From Ichthyophthirius multifiliis (taxonomy: Eukaryota; Ciliophora; Oligohymenophorea; Hymenostomatida): a DNA stretch of 42,118 nucleotides. The notes beneath the pieces were generated by a model. The model worked only from the letters and a program-made list of their open reading frames with translations. It was not told the origin of the DNA and searched no databases. The stretch spans positions 1 to 42,118 of the forward strand of contig NW_004086415.1 of NCBI RefSeq assembly GCF_000220395.1, read 5' to 3'. This document shows positions 21,904 to 32,565 of this stretch, piece by piece (position 1 is the first letter of the stretch; the number at the start of each line of letters is the position of its first letter). The translations under genes and the position numbers were made by a program.

Positions 21904-24900
21904 TTATATTTATTTTAAAATATTTTAGAATATAATTTTTACTGTATGAATACCTATTCTCATATCTAATTCTTTATAACTAATAATTTCTCGAACTTAA
22001 TTTATAATTTTTATTAGTTCGAATCCGAAATTAATAACTAATTTTTATAATTTACTATTAATAATTCTTTATTATTTTATTTTTTACCATTTTTAGCTTC
22101 TTGTATATGATTTCGGTTACTTATAGAGACTAAACTCATAACAACATAACAATCACCAATAGTATATAATTTATAAAGTTTATTTTATTAACATTATTCA
22201 TCAAACTTTGTGAAAAGTTCCCTTAACATAAAAACTACTTATTCAGGTTTTACACTAGCCGAATATTTCGTAAATCCCGCAATATCAGCATATAATATAG
22301 TTACATTGTCAAAGTTATCTACTAAATTAATTGATTTTGATTAGTTTTCCAGAAATCTATCTCTTATATGCCCTGGTAATAGATATTCAAGGAGTTAGTT
22401 TTAATCATTCATTTTTTAATCTAACATTATGCGATTTTTATAACTGCAAAAATCAAGTTCTAAATAAATTATTTACATAAATAGTAAGCTTATAATTATT
22501 AAAAAAAAAAAATAAAACTATTCTAAATCAAATTATGCGTTGGTATAAAAAAAAATAAAATAAATAACTAAAATAAATAAACAGATTATAATTTTTTCAT
22601 ATATGCTATTTATTAAAGTAAATTATAAATATAAAAAAAAATATATATATTTATATAATTTATTATTAATAATATATATATATATTTATATAAATATATT
22701 ATAATAATATATATAATATAATTTTACTAAAACAATTTATATTAAATTAGAATTGCAAAAACAAAAATTACATTTGCAGTATAAATTTTAGTAACTATAC
22801 TAAAATTCGAATTCATCAAATAGAATCCTTCATATGCCATTAAAATAATATACCCAATATGTACTTACCCAATAATAATTTTTATAAACTTAACACTTCT
22901 TTTTAGAATAATTTTACTTAAAATAAATTAAATTAAAAAAAGTGTATTAAAAATAACTCTATTAACAATTTAAACATTTAAATTTTAAATAATATCTTCT
23001 CCCATTAACTTTATTAAGAAAATTTCCACCAAATTTTTAATTATTATAATACTATTATATATTTTTATATTAAATCTTACATCTACTAATTAAGATTCGT
23101 AGTAATTCTCGAATTCTTTATTATATTCTCCTTTTATTAATTTTATAAAATTCACACTTTTATTAAAATTTTAATGCTATATGTTTATATTTATATTTTC
23201 ATTTGCCATTTCTGAAAAATGTTATTAAGCTTTTTCAATCTCTAATTCTTAGTCTTCTAAATATTTATATTCATCTAATTTTGGACATATACCTAATTCA
23301 TCTTCTAATTATTTATATGCTAAAAATTAATCCTTTATTTTTTAATATATTTATATTATTATGTAATTTTTTTTATTTACATAGTTTGAGTTTGATTTTT
23401 AAGGTTAAAATTAATTACTATCATATATAGTCTCGGTATTTTTACTAATATCTTGGTTTTTTAAGTTGAATTCTTGTTATTATTTGCATACGAGTTAATT
23501 TTTTTATATAAAAGAAGTAGTAAGAGGAGATTCATTAAGGTTTTAGAATAAGTTTTTATCAAAATTCAAATAACTTAATTTTTACTTATTTATTTCTTAT
23601 TTAAAAAAATTAAAAGCAATACTGTTACACATAATTTAACTATTATCTTTATAAAGAATTTATTCAGTTATTTTTTTATTGATTAAGTAAAATAATTCTT
23701 TATAGGTTTAAATTATATTTAATAAGTTTTCAGTACACCTTTTCCTTTTGCATTTATTAATTTTTCTATAAAATTTATATTAAATTATTATACTTCTAAA
23801 AACTAAGATTTATTTAGTATTTTAAGCTTTATAAAATTTAAATAAATAAATGTATATGTATTAATATAAAAAATGATTAAAATTTATAAATAAAATTAAT
23901 TAATAATTATAAAAAATATATTTATATAAATAAATATATATATATATATATTTATTTATTCATATATTCTTAATATTTATTTATCTTATATATTTTTTTT
24001 ATATAATAAAAAAAATACTTCATCTATACAAGAACTCATAGCATCATTAGAAATTGTTATACAATCCACTTCTCCATTAAAGCATACTCTAGAGGCTGTA
24101 TTTACCGTATCTCCAATCAACGAAAATTATGGTTTATGCCCTCCTATAACTCCTGCTATTACATCTCCATAATGTATTCCAATTTTTATTTTAATAGATT
24201 TTTATAACTTTCCATAAATAGTTTTTTTTGCTTGATTAAGCATTTCATTTGCCATAAGGATACATTTAATAACTGGATGTATATTTTTAATAACCGATTA
24301 ATTTTATTATTATTTAATTCCTTTAAGTCCACATGCTGCCATATATGTTTTACCTACAGTCTCTATTTTTTAAATACCGTTAATATTACATATATTATCA
24401 TAAGATTTAAAAAGCTAATCGAGTAGCTTTATTATGTTTCCTTTTTCAACTTATATAATTGAATCGAAATCATATATATCGCAAAATAGAATAGCCACTT
24501 TTCCTTAATCTTCTTAATATTTAACTCCTTTTTCATCTATTACATCTCTTATAAATTTTGGGAGAAGTATAGAAAGTACATTATTGATTTTTTTAGTTTC
24601 CAATACTATTTTATTAATTCTTTAAAAGTTTTTTCTTTTTTAAATATCATGTTAATATTTTCTTCTGAATAGAATTAAAGTAAAAATTGAAGTATTAATA
24701 AAAACATTTAACAAAATATATATTTAGAAATAAATATTTTAATATATTTCTGTATTTTGTAATTATTTATAAAAAAACTTTGTTAAATGAAAAAAACTAA
24801 ACTAAATTAAATTGCACATTAAATTAAAGGATTAATCATTAAATTATAACTAAAAACTAAAGTATATAATACAGTTTACAATATATTATCCTCAAAATTA

Positions 24901-26480
24901 CTTAATATTAAATATAATAGTCTATATATAAATCTCAGAAAAAGAAAAGAGTAGTTGATATATGTAAATGTTTTTGCATATTTATAAAATAATATTAGCC
25001 AAAAAATTATTTCGGTACCTATTTTTCCCATAATTAATTTAATTTAATTTTAATTTACTTCTTCTTATATAAAAACTATTAAAACATCTACTGAAAATGT
25101 AAATATAATACAACTAATGATAAATATTTTCTTATTTTCTTAAATTTCTTATTAAAAGAATTTTTTTTAGATTTCAATATCTTTAAAACATAAAGTAAGG
25201 CGATTTATTTTTGTTGTATTTATATTAAAATTCTCATTATTTAAATCTTAAAGAACATTATCGATTTCATCGTCACGGAAAACAATTCTAAAAATCAAAC
25301 TTAAAGTAGAAATATTAATTTATCTTTTAATTAAATTTTATTATCTGTTATTTTCTGAAAAAGTATTATTTTCCTAAATACTTTCTAATTTAGAACCTTA
25401 CAATTGAATTTATTATTATTAATTTATAGAATAAGAGTTTTATTATTATTAATATTAAGTACTCATATTTCCTCCTCTTTATAGCTTTTAGATGATTTTA
25501 TTTTAAACCTATTAAAAAATACTCATAAGCCTATCTTAATTTCTCATCATTCCCACATTCAATAAAGGAATAATAAGTCTAAGTAAGAAATTAACAACAG
25601 AAAAATTTAAAAAGACCACAATTACAACTAGAATCATATTTACTGAATAATACATGGAAAATTCTGTATCATAATAAGTAATAAATATATTAATACATAG
25701 AAAAATACTAGGGAATATTAAATTACACAAGAAAGTATTTCTGGTTTAATTTTGGTAAAAAATTAATTTAAAATGAGTAAGATAAATAAATAGTATTTTA
25801 TTCAAAAAAAGAATTTAATATTATTCGAAAAGCATTCCGTTTAAAATTACAGCTTGATTATTACATTAATAAAGCAAAAAAAATAAAATCAAAGAATCCA
25901 AAAGAGATTAAGGAATCAACAAAATTAAGAACTTATAAAAAACATCAGTAAAGAAGTATTTATTTTATTTAAATTATTTAGTATATACATGAATGTATAC
26001 ACTATGTTTATTACTTTTCTATTTTTTCCTGTAAACAAAAAGGATGTATAAAAACAAAAATTAAATATTCAATTAAATAATATCATAAAAATCAAAAATA
26101 ATGTTACCATAACTACATGTAAATATATTCCATAAAAAGGCCAAAAATAATAAAAACATATTCCTATAAATAATAAAATATAAACTATCTTCTATTGTTT
26201 CACAAGAATTTTTACTATATGAAAATAACAAATAACTAATAGTGCTTATTTTATGTACTTTTAAATCACTAAAATAATTATTACTTTAAATATTATTATT
26301 TTAAAATTTTATATTATTATTATCCAATAATTAGTTTTATTAATTATCAATATTTATTAAATAATTTTACTTCTCATACTGTATTGAATAATCTGAATTT
26401 TACATCATTAAAATATCACTTAAACTTTATCCAATTGATAAAGTATAAAAAGATTCTAATTATAAAAATATGATTTTTAA

Positions 26481-26514
<34 letters not shown>

Positions 26515-28475
26515 TATTATATATGTATATATGTTTATATTTACATTTATTTAAATTTTTAATTAATGTTACAAATTATCCTTTTTAAAACTAATTTAAA
26601 GAATATCCTATACAACTATCACAAAAATATAGAATAAAACAAAAATGATTTCGTAAATATTTATTTTTCATAATTTAAGAAAAACTCATGCCATCTAAAA
26701 GTAAAAAAACTCTATTTTCATCATAAAAAGAAGGATTAATAACACTTTAACTATTGCTAGTATTTATTTTTTAATCTTAATAAAAAATAAATTTATGTGT
26801 ATAAAATAAATATTTACTATAATTATTAAACATGAAAGTTTTTTAATTTCTAAACTATATTTTTTATTTTAATTTCTTTAAATTATTAATCATTTAATTT
26901 TTTATTTCATTGTCTTTGTTAATTTAAAACCTCAAAATTTAATTATTCCCATCAAAAATCCCGCAATCATACCCAACTGCCACTGATCTCAAATATGAAT
27001 CTCCAGAAAGTAAAAAAATATTAATTTCTGCATTTTTTAGATTATTTATTAATTAAATAGCATTACGATTTAAATTTTATTTGATACCAAAAAGTCCTAT
27101 CATTTGCATATCAAATATTTAAGCTTTATATAAAATATATGTCTATATTTTCTTCTCTAAAGAGTTTAAATTTTTAGATATAGCCCCATATTTTTCTACC
27201 ATTTAATTAACTGTTTCCTAACTTATGTTCTTTCTGGAATAAAGAATACCTATTTAGCCCTTTTCTAACATAAATTATAACTACTCCTTTAACTTCTCTT
27301 TATATAGACTACTTGTTTTTAAATATTATGGTTAATAATTTAATTCTTCTCTGTTAAAAAAATAAATATATAAATTTAATTATATATTTTAAATTTACCT
27401 CGTATAAATAAAATATTAATTATCTTATTTTACCAATATTTATAGTCTAGTTTCTCTTATATTATAAACAGGAGGAATAAGTACTTCAGCAATAATAATA
27501 TTCTAGTTTTTTTAATTATATATTATTTAGACTTTGTATTAGTCTTTGACACACATTTAAATGTAAAGCCAAATTTATTACTAAAATCAAGAAATAACCT
27601 ATCGTAAAAATTAATATTACTATTATTAATTTTCCCCAAACTTGGTATAAAAACTGTCCTAGAAATATGGCATATATTAACAGCTAAAAATATCAAATTT
27701 TATTATTCATACTTCTAAGTATTATTCTAGAGTTCTTCATATAGTTTAATTTCATTAAATTAAGGGAAAATGTTAATACTTGCTACTTTTTTAGTTAATT
27801 TTCTTAAAGGAGAAACTTGGATTTAAGAGTTTTCGAATTTGTTATAGCTACTTTATCCTAAACAATTCATCCCCCCTGTATTTTTATTTGTATTAAAGTA
27901 AATACTTTACTAGACCATTTTTTTTAAGGAATATCTATTATTATTATTTTCCTATACTTTATCCATAATAGTAATCTCATTTTATTTCTAATCTATTTTT
28001 ATAGTGCTATATATACATTCAGTAAATTCCTAAGGACTCAAATATTTGCCTTAATCTTATTCTATAGGCTTTTAATTTATAGAAGTGATACTTTTTTATC
28101 TTTTCATATTTATAGACTATATTAATTTGTTGTTTTTATCATCTTCTATTTCGTTTCCTTCCTTTTTGATAGTAAGACTTTATTACGCTGAAAAGCTGCG
28201 AGAATTTCTCTATTAGTTACTTAATGTGTACTTTAATTATCTTAATAATAAAGTAGAATATATTTCTAGATCTCCTTTATGCTTTACCTACTTAGTAATA
28301 GGAATAGATTTCTTTAATAAAACATTTTCATCAAACATTTATTCTGTAGTAATAAACATATTATTTTATATTTTAGTTCTAATTATTAAATTATTTGCAT
28401 TTTTCATAGAAATAGATTTCTTAAATGGTAAGATATCATAATCATCATTATTATTATATGTTTATTATTTTTTAA

Positions 28476-28530
<55 letters not shown>

Positions 28531-29878
28531 TAATTAAATAATTTTTTTTACCTTAATTCTAATCTTTATTTTAATAATTTTCATCTTCTTAAAAAGATTA
28601 AAATTAATAAGAAGAATCTATTAAATATAATTTGCAAATAGAAAAATTGCATAAAGAATTTAAAAGTGTACTTTTTTCCAAAAAAACATGCGTACTTAAA
28701 TGTAAATCTGAAATTTCTTTTTCTGAATTAATTTAAAATTATTAATTTTTATTTTTGTCTTTTTTTATTAATTATTTTTTATTAAATTTATTATTTTCTA
28801 AAAATCCATTTAAAATACTTAAAAAATCCAAAATAAAATAAAGCAATTATGGATAAAATATTGAATAATCATTGATATAAGAAATAAAAATATTACCAGA
28901 ATTAGTTTAATTCTCTTAATTATCAATACAATTATTAGTAAATTAATACAATAAATTAATGATAGAAAGAAATAATATAAAAAATGAATATATACCGAAT
29001 AACTATTCTCCTTTTCTAACAAAATAGCTCATTTTATTTTACTATATTCCCTCAAATTAAGTAAAATATTAACAATCTATACCACAATAAATTACCAAAC
29101 CCAAACACCAATCTGCATATTCCAATACTTCTCCCCTTCTGGCTATATTTTATTCACTTATAATAGTCCCAGAAGGGTCTTTTTGTAATTTCAAGAAGCC
29201 TTCAAAGCCTTATTAATCTCTTATATTAGGACAATAATAATTAAATTTTCCGTTCAAAATTTTTTTAAAATCGAAATGTTTTCCTTTCATTTTTGAAGAT
29301 TTAGAAACTAATTAATTATTTTTTATTAAATTTCAATTTAAAAAAAAATACTGTAGGTTAAGCTACATGGTTATTTAATATTTGAAAAAGAAATTCCTGT
29401 ATTTTTTTGAATATCAAATGAGGCTATATTATCACTGATATCTAAAATAATGATATCTGCCTAGACTGTTTCATTTTAATTAATAAAAAGTATATCTCCT
29501 ATCTAAATTTTTTTTTTTTTTTATTCTTTATATTTTTATTTTTATAATATAAAATTTTAATGATAATTTACTTATATTTCTTCAGTATTTATATTCTTAT
29601 AAATAGAAAAGTTCTTTCTTTTTTAAATATCCTTTTAAAATTAAATCTAATTGTTAAATCTTTATAATATTGTAGCTTTCTAATTATTTAAATATCTTTA
29701 ATATTTTAATTTTTAAATATCATAAAACACTTGTAATGAAATTTAACTTAATAAAGTTAAAAAAAGTTAAAATAATAAAAGCTTATCATTATATAAACTA
29801 TAATAAAATAATAAAAAAATATATTTATAAAAAATAATAAAAAATAAGTATATATATTTAAATAAAATATTTATATTA

Positions 29879-29920
<42 letters not shown>

Positions 29921-30281
29921 ATTTATATATTTATTTTAATATTTTTATATTTATTTTATCTTACACTTTAATTGAAATTATTGAACTAATTTTTTCTTTT
30001 AAAGGCGTTAAATATAAAATAATATAAACTAAGATCAAAAAAGAATTCCCAAAGCGAAATAAATATTTTTTTAAAATTCTTTTTAAAAACTATTTCGGCT
30101 TATTTAATATTTTAATTATTAATCAAATATAATATTTTTTTTTTTTTTTTATATTACTTTTAGATATGAAATATTTATTTTATTTGATAAACTTTATTTA
30201 TTTATAAATCCTATTGTTTATATTGTTTCTCCATTTTAAAGTTCAATCTATTTTTTTTTTTTTATAAAGATAAATTCTCAT
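21525..30281 (-). CDS. Guanylyl cyclase fused to a P4-ATPase-like module
   Basis: One large gene runs leftwards from ATG 30279-30281 (MRIYLYKKKKQIEL) to TGA 21525-21527, with many short introns. The N-terminal third follows P4-ATPase (flippase) order: a first membrane pair (GNSFLILVYIILYL); an actuator-like block IQIGDILFINQNETVQADII; RRGEVLEYADWCLGLVIYCG; LEKST near 28,665-28,684 where active pumps have DKTGT; LLSGDS near 27,000 for the usual LTGD; and FCDSCIGYSLNQFQKG. Membrane spans follow, then a C2-like cyclase domain near 24,610-24,010 (VAILFCDIYDF, KIETVGKTYM, GDTVNTASRV), a second membrane set, and a C1-like domain near 22,440-21,620 (VTILYADIAGFTKYS, YTIGDCYVVMS, RIGIHTG, YDIYGPDVVIANKMES). 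This inverted C2-C1 order with an N-terminal ATPase is the known ciliate/apicomplexan guanylyl cyclase layout. The Glu in KIET favours GTP. It should make cGMP at a membrane. The lost phospho-Asp suggests that the pump domain no longer cycles as an ATPase. Confidence 0.88.
21620..22440 (-). other. C1-like class III cyclase domain (C-terminal)
   Basis: This domain keeps both metal-binding Asp positions, in YADIAGFT and in TIGDCYV. It is split by a 112-nt intron exactly between IGIHT and GSIIGG. In a C1/C2 pair this is the metal-binding half. Confidence 0.85.
21831..21942 (-). other. 112-nt intron in the C1-like cyclase domain
   Basis: It begins GTAAAAATTA on the coding strand, holds a (TA)n run of about 58 nt, and ends TAAATTAG. 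Removal in phase 0 restores RIGIHTGSIIGG, a block conserved in class III cyclases. Confidence 0.85.
24010..24610 (-). other. C2-like class III cyclase domain (N-terminal of the pair)
   Basis: The domain reads VAILFCDIYDF, KIETVGKTYMAACG, GIHYGDVIAGVIGG and GDTVNTASRV. The Asp expected in TVGD is Lys here. The Glu of KIET, the guanine-selecting position, and the Asn and Arg of NTASR, which contact substrate, are retained. Confidence 0.85.
28480..28525. repeat. (AT)n tract in an intron of the cyclase gene
   Basis: About 23 AT units follow a donor-like GTAAAAAAAA on the minus strand just after the exon that carries the LEKST block. The tract is intronic. Confidence 0.65.
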
Positions 30282-32565
30282 ATTATATAATAAACCTCTC
30301 TTTAATATTTAGAACCTTATAAATTATGTGTTTAATTTACTTTTTTAATTTGAAATTTATCTTATTAATTTATATTGCAATTTTTCATAGATATTTATTT
30401 ATAAAGTTTATTATTTTACATAATATTTGTTTTAATAAAAATAATATTAATAAAATAATAATTTTAATATTAATAAATATTATTTCTTAAAAGAAAATCA
30501 AGCAAAAAATGTTTTTAGATAAAATTTACACTTTTTATAAAATTATAAGTAAATAATTATTTTAAAATATAAATTATAATAATATAGTTTGTGTTATTAT
30601 TTCATATATTTTATTAATTTATTATAACAAATTAGATTATTCAAATATATATATATATATATATATTTAAATCTATTTAATATAATTTATTTTTTTATAA
30701 AAATTAAAATATATTTAAAATATAAAAATTATCGTTTTTTTAAAAATATTCATATAAAATAAAATTAATATTATTAATTTTTATTATTTTTCTTCTTTAT
30801 TTAAGCAAATTATATTTTTCATAAATTTAATTATATTTATCAAAAAAAAAAAAAACTTAAATTTTATAATATTAATCAAGTAATTTTTATTTTTACAATA
30901 AATTATTATCTTAAAATTATTAATAAAATAAAATATTTATATATAGAGGGATAAAAATATTAAATTAAAAAATAATATACATATTATATTGATATTATAA
31001 TTAATTAAAAAAATATATTATAAATATTTAAATACAAAATTATCTATATCATAAAAAATAATTATTTAATATTATAATTGATAAAAATGAAATAAAAATA
31101 AATTTTATAATAATAAAATAAATAGAAAATTTTTTAATTATATATATTAATATATATAAAATATAAATATATAAATATATTTTTATATATATATTTTTAT
31201 ATATATATACTTTATTTTTATCTTTAAATTAATTTTTAAAAATTTTACATATATTATAATATTTTTATAATAATTCTTTTATATTATTAAAAATTTTTAT
31301 TTGTATTTTTGTTTTTAATATTTTTTTTTTATTTTAGATATGATATTATTTATATTATAATAATTAATCTTATTTTTTCTATTTATTATTATTATTATAT
31401 TTTCTTTATATTTTTTACTTAATTAAATTTTTTCTTATATTACCAATAATTAATCTTTTTATTTTTTAATTTTTAATTATTATATATTCTTTTTTATATT
31501 AAATAATAAAGCTTATTTTTTATTATTTCTTAATTATTTATTTATTATTATTAATACATCTATTTTATTTTATAATTTATTTTTATTTTTTAAAAAATGT
31601 TATTTATCTACTTTTGTATAATAATACTTTTGTTATTTTTAAATTCTCTCTCTCTAATAGGTTTTGATTTTTTTATTATTTCTTTTTCTATTTACATTTT
31701 ATATCGTTAAAATTAACAAATTTAATGTTTTTATTTTTACTTTTTCTAATCGTTTAAACCATAAGAATTTTTATTAACATTATAATTTTGTACTTTATAT
31801 TTATTATTTTAAAGGAATATTTCTTAAAAGTTTATTCGAAATAATTTAATTTTTAATAATAAGAATATATATCCTAAGTTTTATATTTTTATATTTTATT
31901 ATAAATATGATTATTTATTTCATCCATTTTTCTAAATATCTTTAAAATATATTTTTATTTTATATTTGTAATAAGCCATTATATTTATGAGGTTTATTTA
32001 TTTTTATAGCAAGTTTTAGCCTTTTTCTGTTTTAAATTATTTTATTCTTTGGTTAATAATTTATCTTTTAATAATTGTATTATAAATTTAAACTTAATTG
32101 TATATATTTATTAGTTGTGATTATATTTTCTATTTTAATATGGTTTTATTTACCATTTAATCTTACTAAAAATATTTTTTTTTTTTAAATAATGGTTAAT
32201 TCGGATTTCGGTATATATTCGAATTTCTTTTAATTTAATTAAATTATTAATTTTATTAGAAATTGCAAAATATACTATAATTTTAATATACTACAATAAT
32301 TTATATTATGTATATATGAATATACATATTTTTTCAATATTCAATTAAAATTGATATATGAATTATAAAAAAGTTTATTTTTTTAAAAAATAACATTATT
32401 ATATATATTTTTATTCTTTATTTTTTATATATATATTAATTCATATATTTCTATTTATAAATAATGTAATCAATAAAAATCTAAGAAAGCCAAAAAAAAT
32501 AAGCTTCTAAATTAATTTTTTATATAATTAATTAAAAAAAATAAAAGTTAAGAAATAAAAAAAAC
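30282..32565. other. Divergent intergenic region of about 2.3 kb
   Basis: It lies between the starts of the cyclase gene (minus) and the J-protein gene (plus). It is nearly all A/T. A minus-strand reading starting at ATG 31925-31927 (MDEINNHIYNKIQKYKTQDI) stays free of TGA for a long way in two frames and contains patches such as KKSKPIREREFKNNKSI. No exon structure or family could be settled, so it is reported separately as doubtful. Confidence 0.5.
31330..31927 (-). CDS. Doubtful coding region, Lys/Gln/Asn-rich
   Basis: From ATG 31925-31927 the minus strand reads MDEINNHIYNKIQKYKTQDI, followed by YSYYQKLNYFEQTFKKYSFK, with the residue mix typical of genes in this window. Further on, a different frame carries IEKEIIKKSKPIREREFKNN and NQVKNIKKIQQQQQIEKIRL. 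A frame change by an intron near 31,740-31,790 would be needed, and no clean GT..AG pair closes it. The 3' end is undefined because the following sequence is A/T only. It may be a real poorly conserved gene, a decayed one or chance. Confidence 0.25.

Noticed and set aside
28226-29022. Short hydrophobic standard-code frames on both strands within the cyclase gene
   Set aside because: They shadow membrane-spanning exons of the large minus-strand gene. The correct reading gives the ATPase-like blocks in order.
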